From Deltaproteobacteria bacterium UBA5205 (GTDB lineage Bacteria; Desulfobacterota; Syntrophorhabdia; Syntrophorhabdales; Syntrophorhabdaceae), in contig DHVP01000017.1 in NCBI GenBank assembly GCA_002412715.1, forward strand, positions 95,658 to 159,657: a stretch of 64,000 nucleotides of DNA, given 5' to 3'. Both the position numbers and the translations under genes were made by a program. How positions within the stretch are numbered: the stretch's first letter is position 1; each line of letters opens with the position of its first letter. The notes beneath the pieces are model-generated. The model was not told the DNA's origin, searched no databases, and saw only the letters and a program-made list of their open reading frames with translations. Shown here one piece after another: positions 16,974 through 25,985 of the stretch.

Positions 16974-17752
16974 TGCTTCCCCGAAGACATATCCTCGACG
17001 TCTGGGAGCTTATCAAGGACAAGGAAGATCTCAAATCCATGTCCACGATCACGCTGGCCATAGACGCCATCAAGTATATGCACAACGAACCCAAAAAAGA
17101 CCACCTCGTGGAAGCGCTCGAACTCAACGAGTTCATCTGCTTCATGTTCCCCGCCAAGCGCCCCAGGAACAGGTCGCTCCTCTATCATATCGTATCCGAC
17201 CTGCTCGGGCTTCTGATGTACGGCATCCCCAACACCCGAAGGTACGCCATCGATAACATCGAAACCGTCAACTACTCCGAAAAGAACATGGAGATCTATC
17301 CGGTAATCGAGGTATGGAACACGCTGAAGTCAAAGGTTTACAGGAAGAAACACGGCCCCGAAGATATCATAGATGGCTTCGTTAAGAAGATCCGCGTCGA
17401 GATGGATGTTCTCGAACGTTTTCCCTTTGTCGAGGAAATATTCTTCCAGTCCAAAGAGACGATCAGGGAGTGGCTCCCGTCTTTTGCAAGCTACTACGAT
17501 GAGAACAGAAAAAAGGTCCGCGGCGTCTATGACCGGTGGTGGGCGCTGTGGCAGTGCAACGAAAGCAAGGAACAGATCTTGAGCGCCATGGTCGAGCGCC
17601 TTGCCTCTCAGGCGGAGCGCGAGTATGAAACCGTGCTGGACAAGGAAAAGGTCTTTTCGTCCATCATTTCAGACCCTGAAGCAAACCGCATGGAAAACGA
17701 ACAATTCACCAAATGGTATAAAGAGGGCGTAAATTTATTGCTAAAAATTTGA
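16973..17752 (+). CDS. Hypothetical protein translationally coupled to the J-protein
   Basis: 259 aa, not recognised. It starts with GTG that overlaps the last base of the dnaJ stop codon, with GGAAGG a few bases before, so translation is coupled. It is predicted to be largely helical and soluble, with many charged residues and aromatic clusters (DRWWALWQCNESKEQIL). The position between a J-protein and groESL suggests a role linked to protein folding, but this is only context. Confidence 0.7.
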   Translation: MLPRRHILDVWELIKDKEDLKSMSTITLAIDAIKYMHNEPKKDHLVEALELNEFICFMFPAKRPRNRSLLYHIVSDLLGLLMYGIPNTRRYAIDNIETVNYSEKNMEIYPVIEVWNTLKSKVYRKKHGPEDIIDGFVKKIRVEMDVLERFPFVEEIFFQSKETIREWLPSFASYYDENRKKVRGVYDRWWALWQCNESKEQILSAMVERLASQAEREYETVLDKEKVFSSIISDPEANRMENEQFTKWYKEGVNLLLKI

Positions 17753-17761
17753 CGTCCGGTA

Positions 17762-17791
17762 TTGACAAAAACTCATCTACATCCTTATATT
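17762..17791 (+). promoter_or_regulatory. Putative sigma-70 promoter of groES-groEL
   Basis: TTGACA at 17762-17767 and TATATT at 17786-17791 with an 18-nt spacer, about 60 nt before groES. No CIRCE element (TTAGCACTC with its inverted copy) is seen in the leader, so HrcA control at this site is not supported. Confidence 0.6.
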
Positions 17792-17851
17792 AATTTTGGC
17801 AATCATTTTTCGCTATTGCTAATTTAACAACCAAGAAAGGAGCGTGAAACA

Positions 17852-18142
17852 ATGAAGGTGAAACCATTACAGGACAGAATACTTGTCAAGAGAATCGAGG
17901 AAGAAGAAAAAACGAAGGGCGGTATAATCATTCCTGACGCTGCCAAGGAAAAACCCCAGGAAGGCATGGTGGTTGCGGTGGGCGATGGAAAGACCCTCGA
18001 GAGCGGCCAGAAGGCAGCATTGACCGTAAAACCAGGGGACAAAATCCTCTTCGGAAAATATTCTGGTACGGAGATCAAGGTCGACGGCGAAGAACATCTT
18101 ATTCTCAGGGAAGATGATGTTCTTGCAATCGTAGAAGATTAA
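17852..18142 (+). CDS. groES: Co-chaperonin GroES
   Basis: 96 aa, normal length. It starts MKVKPLQDRILVKRIEEEE; the mobile loop that binds GroEL is EKTKGGIIIPDAAKEKPQ at about 20-37. The C-terminus EDDVLAIVED is typical. It forms the heptameric lid of the GroEL folding chamber in the cytoplasm. A strong AAAGGAG precedes the ATG; groEL follows after 20 nt in the same operon. Confidence 0.97.
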   Translation: MKVKPLQDRILVKRIEEEEKTKGGIIIPDAAKEKPQEGMVVAVGDGKTLESGQKAALTVKPGDKILFGKYSGTEIKVDGEEHLILREDDVLAIVED

Positions 18143-18162
18143 TAAGGAAGGAGGGACAAAGG

Positions 18163-19803
18163 ATGGCTAAAGAAATCAAGTATGATCAGCAAGCAAGGGA
18201 GGCGCTCCTGAAAGGCGTTAACACGTTGGCTGACGCCGTCAGGGTGACTCTTGGACCTAAAGGCAGAAACGTTATTCTGGAAAAGACTTTCGGTTCTCCC
18301 ACGGTAACCAAGGACGGCGTGACCGTGGCAAAAGAGATCGAGATTGAGGACAGGTTTGAGAACATGGGCGCCCAGATGGTCAAAGAGGTCGCCAGCAAGA
18401 CGAGCGACGTGGCCGGCGACGGAACCACGACTGCAACAGTGCTCGCGCAGTCGATCTACCGTGAAGGTACCAAGCTTGTCGCGGCCGGTCATAACCCCAT
18501 GGAATTGAAACGCGGCATCGAGAAGGCTGTCGAGGCGATCGTCGACGAGTTGAAGAAACTCTCGAAACCCACAAAGGACCAGAAGGAGATCGCACAGGTC
18601 GGCACCATCTCCGCCAACAACGATGACACCATCGGCAACATCATCGCCGAGGCCATGAGCAAGGTCGGCAAAGAAGGTGTCATCACCGTCGAAGAAGCGA
18701 AGAGCATGGAAACGACTCTCGACATCGTCGAGGGCATGCAGTTCGACAAGGGCTACATTTCACCGTATTTTGTAACCAACCCGGAAAAGATGGAAGTCGT
18801 CCTCGAAGAACCTTTCATACTCATCAACGAGAAAAAGATCAGTAACATGAAGGACCTCCTGCCGATCCTCGAGCAGGTTGCAAAGATGGGCAAGGCCCTT
18901 CTCATCGTCTGTGAGGACGTTGAAGGCGAGGCTCTTGCCACACTCGTTGTGAACAAGCTCAGAGGCACCCTGAAGATCGCAGCCGTCAAGGCACCCGGCT
19001 TCGGCGACAGAAGGAAGGCAATGCTCGAAGATATCGCCATCCTCACCGGCGGCCAGATGATCTCCGAAGAACTGGGCATCAAACTTGAGAGCATCTCTCT
19101 CAAAGACCTCGGACAGGCCAAGAGAGTCGTCATCGACAAGGACAACACAACGATCGTTGACGGCGCAGGCGAGAAGAAGGACATCGAAGGACGGGTCAAA
19201 CAGATCCGCACGCAGATCGAAGAGACCACATCCGATTACGACAGGGAAAAACTCCAGGAAAGGCTCGCGAAGCTCGTTGGCGGCGTCGCCGTCATCAACG
19301 TAGGCGCAGCGACCGAATCGGAGATGAAAGAAAAGAAGGCACGCGTCGAGGACGCCCTCAACGCCACCAAGGCGGCCGTTGAGGAAGGTATCATCCCCGG
19401 CGGCGGCGTGTCCTTCATCAGGTGTATCGCAAAACTGGATGCACTCAAGCTTGAAGGCCAAAGACAGTTCGGTGTCAACATCGTCAAGAAGGCCCTTGAG
19501 GATCCTCTGCGCTGGATTGCAACAAACGCCGGCCACGATGGCTCCATCATCATTGAAAAGGTAAAGAACGGCAAAGCCAACTTTGGTTTCGATGCCGCGA
19601 AAGAAGAATATGTCGATGACATGATGGAAGCAGGTATTATCGACCCGACGAAGGTGACCCGCACGGCCCTTCAGAATGCTGCTTCAGTGGCATCGCTTCT
19701 CCTCACCACGGATTGCATGATCGCCGAAAAACCGAAAGACAAAGGCGCTCAGATGCCTATGATGCCCCCCGGTGGAATGGGCGGCATGGAAGGCATGTAC
19801 TAA
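18163..19803 (+). CDS. groEL: Chaperonin GroEL
   Basis: 546 aa, full length. It starts MAKEIKYDQQAREALLKGVN; the ATP site GDGTTTATVLAQ is near 86-97 and the conserved VEEGIIPGGGV near 405. The C-terminus ends in the Gly-Gly-Met repeat tail. It is the 14-mer ATP-dependent folding chamber that works with GroES. AAGGAGG precedes the start and an intrinsic terminator follows the stop. Confidence 0.98.
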   Translation: MAKEIKYDQQAREALLKGVNTLADAVRVTLGPKGRNVILEKTFGSPTVTKDGVTVAKEIEIEDRFENMGAQMVKEVASKTSDVAGDGTTTATVLAQSIYREGTKLVAAGHNPMELKRGIEKAVEAIVDELKKLSKPTKDQKEIAQVGTISANNDDTIGNIIAEAMSKVGKEGVITVEEAKSMETTLDIVEGMQFDKGYISPYFVTNPEKMEVVLEEPFILINEKKISNMKDLLPILEQVAKMGKALLIVCEDVEGEALATLVVNKLRGTLKIAAVKAPGFGDRRKAMLEDIAILTGGQMISEELGIKLESISLKDLGQAKRVVIDKDNTTIVDGAGEKKDIEGRVKQIRTQIEETTSDYDREKLQERLAKLVGGVAVINVGAATESEMKEKKARVEDALNATKAAVEEGIIPGGGVSFIRCIAKLDALKLEGQRQFGVNIVKKALEDPLRWIATNAGHDGSIIIEKVKNGKANFGFDAAKEEYVDDMMEAGIIDPTKVTRTALQNAASVASLLLTTDCMIAEKPKDKGAQMPMMPPGGMGGMEGMY

Positions 19804-19809
19804 AACAAC

Positions 19810-19840
19810 AAAGGGGACCTCAACGAGGTCCCCTTTTCCA
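19810..19840 (+). terminator. Intrinsic terminator of groESL
   Basis: AAAGGGGACCTC (19810-19821), loop AAC, exact complement GAGGTCCCCTTT (19825-19836), followed by a short pyrimidine run. The A-rich left flank could let it serve the convergent dodecin gene too. Confidence 0.8.
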
Positions 19841-19859
19841 TCTGCCCCTTCCCCTTTTA

Positions 19860-20072
19860 CTATTCGCTGTGATACTTGAACGAAATGTTGAGGCGCACCC
19901 TGTACTGGCTCACCTTTCCGTTCTCGAGCGTAACGTCCTGCTTGATGACTTCGGCGACACGCAGGTCCTCCAGGGTTTTGCCCGCGGTTTCAAGGGCGGT
20001 CTTCGCAGCTTCTTCCCAGGATTTTTCGCTCGTTCCTACAATCTCGATGATCTTGTACACACTCCCTCCCAT
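19860..20072 (-). CDS. Dodecin-family flavin-binding protein
   Basis: 70 aa, normal dodecin length. SVYKIIEIVGTSEKSWEEAA at the N-terminus and a central GKTLEDLRVAEV segment, ending in VSQYRVRLNISFKY, match the beta-alpha-beta-beta dodecin fold. Dodecins form hollow 12-mers that bind and buffer flavins. The minus-strand ATG is preceded by AGGAGG. It is monocistronic and convergent with groEL. Confidence 0.9.
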   Translation of the reverse strand: MGGSVYKIIEIVGTSEKSWEEAAKTALETAGKTLEDLRVAEVIKQDVTLENGKVSQYRVRLNISFKYHSE

Positions 20073-20261
20073 AATCGCCTCCTTTTAGGGTTTCTGAAGC
20101 AGGTTATAGGCTTTCTTATACCACAGAAACGGAATCTGTCAATCGCGATGCACGATAAACACTGTATAGGCCGGGAAAAAGTGTATTCATTAAGGGAGTT
20201 CAACTCACCTTGATGGAAGGGGAGTGTCTTTGCCTTTTCCCTGAAACTATGAAGCTCTGAA

Positions 20262-21167
20262 CTATTCTTTGTGTGCCTGGCAGCAGACTTCTCCGGCGCG
20301 CCCTGGGACGGAACCGTATTCCACGGTGCATATGGGTGTATCCGTTTCCTTCTTGAATTCCCATGCAATGTCGATGAGGCGCACAAAAGAAAAACCCCGC
20401 CTCTTCGCCTCTTCAAGAAAAGCGGCCAGGAAGCCGCTCCATCGCTTGCCTTCCAATTCGGTGTGTACTGTCAGGATATTGATCCCGTCTTTCAAAAGCC
20501 CCAGGTAGTGGTCAACGAGGGGCGCCTCGTCGGCGCTTATGACACCTATCACTTCGTCGAGAGTGGGAAGTGTGGTGGGTATCTGCACTATCGAAAACCT
20601 GTTTCCCCCCATTTCAGGGTAGAACGGGCATATTCCCCGGGTATCGCTCGAATACACCAGCCCCTTTTCCTCGAAGACCTGGAGAACGAAAGGGTTTATC
20701 ATCCATCCCGGTGCGGCGAAGGAACGCGCATCTTCCCCGACGATCATCCGGTACGCCGTGAGCAGCCTGTCGATCTCGCGGCGAGTATCGGCCTCGTCGA
20801 AATGTTTTATGGAATCGTGCCAGCGCACGTGGTCGTAGCCGTGGATGCCGAGTTCGTGCCCCTCGTCCAGGATCTTCCTGACGAGGGTTATGTTCTTTCG
20901 TGCTATCTGCGGCCCCGGCAACACAAGACCGTACATGAGCGTCTTCGCGCCATAGGTGCCAAGGACCCCTACCCGGCCCGCTTTCTTCAGGAAACCCTTC
21001 CGGGTAAACACTCTCTTGACTGTCCTGCCCGTGTTGTCCTTTCCCATGGGGACAAAAAAGCTGGCCTTTATATCGTATCGCTGAAAGACGTCGAGGAGGA
21101 CCGGCACTCCGCTGCGCATACCCTCAAAGGTGTCCACATCGACCTTGATCCCTATTATCCCGCTCAA
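20262..21167 (-). CDS. arnD: 4-deoxy-4-formamido-L-arabinose-phosphoundecaprenol deformylase
   Basis: 301 aa. A TTG start was chosen (21167) because GAAGGAG lies 6 nt upstream and the fold begins at IIGIKVDVDTFEGMRSG. It is a polysaccharide-deacetylase (CE4) fold protein matching ArnD: KVDVDTF (metal Asp), HGYDHVRWH (metal histidines), APGWMINP, SDTRG and QIPTTLPTLDEVIG. ArnD removes the formyl group from undecaprenyl-phosphate-Ara4FN before ArnT uses it. It is the last gene of the arn operon, 10 nt after the decarboxylase gene. Confidence 0.88.
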   Translation of the reverse strand: MSGIIGIKVDVDTFEGMRSGVPVLLDVFQRYDIKASFFVPMGKDNTGRTVKRVFTRKGFLKKAGRVGVLGTYGAKTLMYGLVLPGPQIARKNITLVRKILDEGHELGIHGYDHVRWHDSIKHFDEADTRREIDRLLTAYRMIVGEDARSFAAPGWMINPFVLQVFEEKGLVYSSDTRGICPFYPEMGGNRFSIVQIPTTLPTLDEVIGVISADEAPLVDHYLGLLKDGINILTVHTELEGKRWSGFLAAFLEEAKRRGFSFVRLIDIAWEFKKETDTPICTVEYGSVPGRAGEVCCQAHKE

Positions 21168-21177
21168 GACAGCTCCT

Positions 21178-22218
21178 TCAGCGGCTCTCTGAGGGCAGGC
21201 TCGTGGCGAGGTAGTAATCGAGGGTCTTGGCCAGCGCGGTGTCAAGGTCGATTCGCGGCTCCCAGCCGATGAGCTTTTTGGCCTTCGCTATTGACGGTAC
21301 CCTGCGGTCGATGTCCTGGTAGCCCTCTCCGTAGAAATCCTGTGAGAAAACCTCAATGATCTCGGAGTGCTTCGTGTAGTGTTTTGTCCTGGGATCGTTG
21401 ACGAACATTGTTTTCAATTTAATGGCGAGGTCTTTTACCGTCGCCTCGTTCGTGGGGTTGCCGATGTTGAATATCTGGCCGTTGAACATGTCGTCCTTGT
21501 TCTCCACGATCTTCATCAGGCAGGCGATCCCGTCGTCTATATACGTAAAGCACCGTTTCTGCATGCCGCCATCTACCAGGCGGATGGGCTCGGCGAGAAA
21601 GAGGCTGCTGATAAACTGGGTCACCACCCGGGAGCTTCCCTCTTTTTCAGGATCCGTCGTAACTTCGTCCAGCTTTGGGCCTATCCAGTTGAAAGGCCTG
21701 AAAAGGGTGAACTTGAGCCCGTGCTGAAAACCGTATGCCCAGATGACCCTGTCGAGAAGCTGCTTGGATGCACTGTAGATCCATCGCTGTTTGTTGATGG
21801 GACCAAGGACCAGCGGGCTTTCATCTTCACTGAATTCCGCATCGGGGGACATTCCGTAAACCTCCGACGTGGAAGGAAAGAGGAGTCTCTTGCCATACTT
21901 GACGCAAAGACGGACAACCTTGAGGTTCTCTTCGAAATCGAGTTCAAAAACCCTGAGCGGTTCCCTTACATATGTTATCGGTGTGGCGATGGCAACGAGA
22001 GGCATGACGACATCGCACTTCTTGACATGGTACTCTATCCATTCCCTGTTGATCGAAATGTCGCCTTCCACATAATGGAAGCGCTCGTGGCCCAGGCAAT
22101 CACCGAGCTTGTCGTTGCGGATGTCGAGCCCGTATATCTCCCAATCGGTCTCGTTCAGCACGTGTTCCGTAAGGGCATTACCAATAAATCCATTCACACC
22201 GAGTACCAAGAGTCTCAA
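21178..22218 (-). CDS. arnA: UDP-glucuronate decarboxylase, stand-alone ArnA C-terminal domain
   Basis: 346 aa, an extended short-chain dehydrogenase. NAD-binding GVNGFIGNAL is at 7-16; the catalytic region has PSTSEVYG and YSASKQLLDRVIWAYG (Tyr-x3-Lys). RPFNWIGPKLD, VDGGMQKRCFTYIDD and FNIGNPTNEATV are hallmarks of the ArnA decarboxylase half. It oxidatively decarboxylates UDP-glucuronate to UDP-Ara4O. In Enterobacteria this domain is fused behind the formyltransferase in one 660-residue ArnA; here it is a separate gene overlapping the formyltransferase gene by 4 nt. Confidence 0.9.
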   Translation of the reverse strand: MRLLVLGVNGFIGNALTEHVLNETDWEIYGLDIRNDKLGDCLGHERFHYVEGDISINREWIEYHVKKCDVVMPLVAIATPITYVREPLRVFELDFEENLKVVRLCVKYGKRLLFPSTSEVYGMSPDAEFSEDESPLVLGPINKQRWIYSASKQLLDRVIWAYGFQHGLKFTLFRPFNWIGPKLDEVTTDPEKEGSSRVVTQFISSLFLAEPIRLVDGGMQKRCFTYIDDGIACLMKIVENKDDMFNGQIFNIGNPTNEATVKDLAIKLKTMFVNDPRTKHYTKHSEIIEVFSQDFYGEGYQDIDRRVPSIAKAKKLIGWEPRIDLDTALAKTLDYYLATSLPSESR

Positions 22219-23138
22219 GGGTGACCTCCTAAAATTTTGTTTTTCAATACATAAGAAGATACCAGCTCGGCGGCATCGATCTCTTTTTCTCCTTCAAGCT
22301 GCACCGAGATAAGGCGCAAAGACCCGGAACCCGTTCTCACGAGAAGCGGATGTTCCGATATGACCGTCCCCCCAGGGACGTCCCTGGGGGACACGTTTTC
22401 AGGGTACGCCTTCCAGACAAAGAGCCTTTTCCCTTCAAAATAGGTAAAAGCCCCCGGGTAGGGATGGGTGACCGCCCGTGTGAGGTTGTATATCGACAGG
22501 GAGTCCTTCGCCCAGTCGATGAGGCCGTCCTCGGGTTTTCGGCCTCCGAAATAGGATGACGGTCCGGTCTGGACCGTTCGGGTAAAAGTCCCGGCCTCGA
22601 AGTGCGGAAGGATATCCTGCATGAGTTCCCGTGCAGCACCGACGAGTTTCATGTAGACGGAAAACACGTTGTCCTCGAAAGTGATGGGAACCTCTTTCTG
22701 TGACACGATGTCGCCGGCATCGGGCTTTTCCACCATGCAATGAAGGGTGACCCCCGTGCGGATTTCCCCCGCTATGAGGACCCAGTTGACAGGACAACGG
22801 CCGCGATACTGCGGCAGGAGCGAGCCATGGAGATTGAAGGCGCCGATGCGCGGTATCTCGAGTATGGCATCGGGGATCATTTTACGGTAGTAGAAGGAGA
22901 ATATAATATCAGGGCGTATATCGCGTATTATCGTCGTCCATCGTTTATCGGTGAGACTTTCGGGCATGTACACGGGAATGTCATATTCCCTCGCAAGCTC
23001 CACGGGCCTGCGGAACCACAGCTCTTCACCGGGATCGTCCTCGTGGGTAAAAAGGCAGGCAACGTCCGTGCCGGCGCCAAGTAGTTCCTCAAGACAAACG
23101 TAACCGATCTCCTGGTACGCGAATACGACTGCCCTCAC
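22215..23138 (-). CDS. arnA: UDP-Ara4N formyltransferase, stand-alone ArnA N-terminal domain
   Basis: 307 aa. It is a formyltransferase fold with MRAVVFAYQEIGYVCLEEL at the start, the folate site FNLHGSLLPQYRGRCPVNW near 100-118 (catalytic Asn and His) and the Asp in EKPDAGDIVSQ near 140. It is followed by a C-terminal OB-like domain. It transfers a formyl group from 10-formyl-tetrahydrofolate to UDP-Ara4N. Both junctions (with arnC and the decarboxylase gene) are 4-nt overlaps, so the five genes form one coupled operon. The protein stops after the formyltransferase region; it is not a frame-shifted fusion. Confidence 0.9.
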   Translation of the reverse strand: MRAVVFAYQEIGYVCLEELLGAGTDVACLFTHEDDPGEELWFRRPVELAREYDIPVYMPESLTDKRWTTIIRDIRPDIIFSFYYRKMIPDAILEIPRIGAFNLHGSLLPQYRGRCPVNWVLIAGEIRTGVTLHCMVEKPDAGDIVSQKEVPITFEDNVFSVYMKLVGAARELMQDILPHFEAGTFTRTVQTGPSSYFGGRKPEDGLIDWAKDSLSIYNLTRAVTHPYPGAFTYFEGKRLFVWKAYPENVSPRDVPGGTVISEHPLLVRTGSGSLRLISVQLEGEKEIDAAELVSSYVLKNKILGGHP

Positions 23139-24064
23139 AGATATTCCTTCTTGATGATGTACCGCGGACGCCTTCTGACTTCCTGGTAGATTCTACCGAC
23201 ATATTCGCCTATAACACCGAGGGCAAATATCTGGATGCCGATGAAGAAGAAGAGCACACCGAAGAGGGTGAAGGTCCCCTCGCCTTCAGGGCCGATAAAG
23301 AGACGTCTTGCCATCAGAAAGACGGCGAAGGCAAGGCCGAGACAGGCAATGGCCACACCGAGCATACTGATGATCTGGATAGGCAGGAGGGAAAAATTTG
23401 TCATGAGGTCGAAATTGAGTCTAAAGAGCTTAAAGGGGCTGTATTTGGATGTTCCCTTCTTCCGTTCTGCGTGGCCGACCTCTATCTCGGTGATCTTTTT
23501 CGCGAAGGTATTGGCAAGCGCCGGGATGAAACTGGACGATTCCGGACACATGTTCATGTAGTCGACTATATTGCGCCTGTACGCCCTGAGCATACATCCG
23601 TAATCCTTGAGCCTCACGCCCACCAGCTTTGCCGTGATCCTGTTTACAATATAGGAAGGCAACGTGCGAAACAGGGAATCCTTTCTGTCTTTTCTGTAGG
23701 TGGCAACTACCTCGTATCCTTCTTCCGCCTTGGCTACGAGCCTTGGAATCTCTTCAGGCGGGTTCTGCAGGTCCGCGTCAATGGTCACGACGATCTCGCC
23801 CTTCGCGAAATCAAACCCCGCAAAAAGGGCCATGTGCTGGCCGTAATTCCTGTTGAATTCTATAACCTTGACGCGGCCGTCCCCACGATGGAACTCTTCA
23901 AGGAGAACCTCCGTCCTGTCTGTGCTCCCGTCATTTATGTAGATGATCTCATAAGGCTTCTGCAAGCCCGCGAGCGCGTCATGAAGCCGTGTATTCAGTT
24001 CCGGCAGGGATTCCTCTTCGTTCAGAACGGGAACAAGCACGGAAACGTAGGGCATCTCATCCAT
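23135..24064 (-). CDS. arnC: Undecaprenyl-phosphate Ara4FN transferase
   Basis: 309 aa, a GT2-family enzyme of the ArnC/DPM1 type. The catalytic domain contains VSVLVPVLNEEESLPEL, IYINDGSTDRTE and VVTIDADLQNPPEEIPRL (DxD metal site). Two membrane segments near 235-258 and 270-292 anchor it. It transfers 4-formamido-arabinose from UDP to undecaprenyl phosphate on the cytoplasmic face. Generic prenyl-phosphate glycosyltransferases look similar, but the position between arnT and the formyltransferase gene makes ArnC the best call. It overlaps arnT by 8 nt. Confidence 0.85.
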   Translation of the reverse strand: MDEMPYVSVLVPVLNEEESLPELNTRLHDALAGLQKPYEIIYINDGSTDRTEVLLEEFHRGDGRVKVIEFNRNYGQHMALFAGFDFAKGEIVVTIDADLQNPPEEIPRLVAKAEEGYEVVATYRKDRKDSLFRTLPSYIVNRITAKLVGVRLKDYGCMLRAYRRNIVDYMNMCPESSSFIPALANTFAKKITEIEVGHAERKKGTSKYSPFKLFRLNFDLMTNFSLLPIQIISMLGVAIACLGLAFAVFLMARRLFIGPEGEGTFTLFGVLFFFIGIQIFALGVIGEYVGRIYQEVRRRPRYIIKKEYL

Positions 24065-25616
24065 TTTTCCTCACATAAAAAATATACTGGTCCTTCTCGT
24101 ACTTCACCCTTTTTACGGGTACGAAGGACTTCTCCAGAGTCTCCTTGAGGTGCATGGTCGGTTTCTCTTCGACGATGAGTAGTATATCACGTTCGTCTTC
24201 TTTTATCTCCTTAATATCGCGCAGCATTGTGATCGGTTTGCCGATGTAGAATATGATACCGGCGGAGTTAAAACCGAAGGTATAGATCTTCTTCGTTTTC
24301 TTGTATTCCCCCAGGGGGTCGGTTATCAGCGTCAGGGACTTGGACGTCCGGTCGACGAGCGGCATGTAGTATGCGCTGTAGAAAAACCCGGTGAAGACAA
24401 GAAAAAACAGGAAACATGACAGCGCCAGGTCCTTTTTTCTTTTCAAAAGCGTCACGAGAAAGCCGGCACCGGCCACAAAGAGAATGGAAAGATATACATA
24501 GAGAGACTTAGGTCCCTCCCTGAATACGGCGACATCCTCCTCAGGCAGTACATGTATGGCAACAATGGCACCGACAGGTATCAGGATGAGAAGACAGGCA
24601 AGGATCTTGAGGAGCAGATTTGTCCATCCTTTGGCGACAAGGGTCTCCCAGGCATCCCTGAGATAAAGGCCTGTCATAAGTGCCAGCGCCGGGTAAGCGG
24701 ACAGAAGGTATATGGCCCTCTTGCTCTGGGAGAATTCAAAGAAGAGGAAGATCATGACAAACCAGAGGAGCGGCAGCAGATATCTTTTTTTCCATGCCCC
24801 GTAAAGGGCGAAAGGAAGAAAGAGACTCCAGGGCATGAAATTGAAAAAGAGTTTATGAAAATAGTAAAGAGGCGATTCAATATGATCGAATGCGTTTGTA
24901 TAGCGGGTAACGTTCTGATGGAGGATGAACTCCCTGATATAACTCTCGCCGGCCAGAAAGAACCAGATGGAAGCGATGGCCGTGGTCAGGATGCTCCCCA
25001 GTGCGAGCGGGATGAAGTAACGCTTCAGCCTTTTCTTGAAGATAAGGTACACGAAGATGACGCCGACAGGTATGACGAGTCCCGCAGGCCCCTTGGTGAG
25101 GATCGCAAAGGCTCCGGGGATCAATGAAAGGGCAAAGGCCAGCCGTTTGTCCTTCTCCAACGAGACAAAAGCCAGATAAATGGCAAGACCTATAAAAAAG
25201 GCAAAGGTCATATCCATTACGGATTCACGGGCATTCGAAAGGAACTGGTAGTTGGTGGCAAGGACCAGCCCCGATAAAAAACCGGCCCGCTCGTCACCGA
25301 GCCTGCACCCCAGGAGGAAGGTTATTACCACAAGAAGCAGCGCAGCCAGTGCCGATGGCGCCCGGGAGGCAAACTCGTTGAGGGTCCCCGACGCCTTTGC
25401 TGCCACCATGATCATCCAGGAATAAAAGGGAGGCTTCTCGAGATAGGGAACACCGTTGAGGTAAGGCCGGATATAGTCCCCCCGGTCCATCATCTCCCGT
25501 GCCATGATCGCCTGCCTTGGCTCATCGGGATCCCACAGCGAGGTGGTTCCCAGGTTAAAGAAGAAAAGAACCCCCGCGATAATGATCAGTGACGCCAGTC
25601 TTAATTTCATCTTCAT
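24057..25616 (-). CDS. arnT: ArnT-like lipid A glycosyltransferase (GT39 family)
   Basis: 519 aa integral membrane protein with about 12 hydrophobic segments. The periplasmic catalytic motif near the N-terminus is LWDPDEPRQAIMAREMMDRG, followed by PYLEKPPFYSWM; both are hallmarks of ArnT/PMT enzymes. It transfers L-Ara4N from undecaprenyl phosphate to lipid A, lowering negative charge and giving resistance to cationic peptides. The soluble C-terminal domain ends around RVKYEKDQYIFYVR. It is the first gene of the minus-strand operon and has its own promoter upstream. Confidence 0.85.
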   Translation of the reverse strand: MKMKLRLASLIIIAGVLFFFNLGTTSLWDPDEPRQAIMAREMMDRGDYIRPYLNGVPYLEKPPFYSWMIMVAAKASGTLNEFASRAPSALAALLLVVITFLLGCRLGDERAGFLSGLVLATNYQFLSNARESVMDMTFAFFIGLAIYLAFVSLEKDKRLAFALSLIPGAFAILTKGPAGLVIPVGVIFVYLIFKKRLKRYFIPLALGSILTTAIASIWFFLAGESYIREFILHQNVTRYTNAFDHIESPLYYFHKLFFNFMPWSLFLPFALYGAWKKRYLLPLLWFVMIFLFFEFSQSKRAIYLLSAYPALALMTGLYLRDAWETLVAKGWTNLLLKILACLLILIPVGAIVAIHVLPEEDVAVFREGPKSLYVYLSILFVAGAGFLVTLLKRKKDLALSCFLFFLVFTGFFYSAYYMPLVDRTSKSLTLITDPLGEYKKTKKIYTFGFNSAGIIFYIGKPITMLRDIKEIKEDERDILLIVEEKPTMHLKETLEKSFVPVKRVKYEKDQYIFYVRKNG

Positions 25617-25657
25617 CCGTTTCGTAGCGACTCAAACTTGGTAAAAATACAGGAACT

Positions 25658-25686
25658 TTTATATGCCAATATGCGGCATTTTTCAA
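25658..25686 (-). promoter_or_regulatory. Putative promoter of the arn operon
   Basis: On the minus strand TTGAAA (25686-25681) and TATAAA (25663-25658) are separated by 17 nt, about 40 nt before arnT. An imperfect dyad ATGCC-N7-GGCAT sits inside the spacer and could bind a regulator. Confidence 0.5.
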
Positions 25687-25689
25687 TAT

Positions 25690-25970
25690 TTCTTTGCTCG
25701 ACCAAACAGTCTCCGGCAGTATCTATAATTATTTCAATGCGTTTCAAACTACCGCACGCGGCGCACACGATACCGAAACGCATCTGCAACGGCCGGATAA
25801 TATTCTGCTCAGTCCCGAACCCTGTCACGCTGAAGATTTCCGTCATTGACAGGGCGCTGCAACGAGTCTGCACGCGGTGTTGTCCTGCCCGTACCTGCCC
25901 GGTTTGCGAGTGGCCCTACCCTCTCACGCCTGATGTCTATGCTATACTTTCAATATGATTGGTTGTTTCC
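25690..25970. other. Remaining divergent intergenic DNA, no gene
   Basis: Between the arn promoter and the histidine kinase gene. A minus-strand frame with a CAAC motif is open here but lacks start signals and family resemblance. A TATACT at 25943-25948 is a possible -10 of the kinase gene, without a good -35. Confidence 0.35.
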
Positions 25971-25985
25971 ATGAAAGGAGTTTTT

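Noticed and set aside
17753..17851. CIRCE element before groES
   Set aside because: No TTAGCACTC and inverted partner is present in the leader.
25613..25873. 86-codon minus-strand frame with a CAACGSLK segment
   Set aside because: No start signals, overlaps the arn promoter, and no family resemblance.
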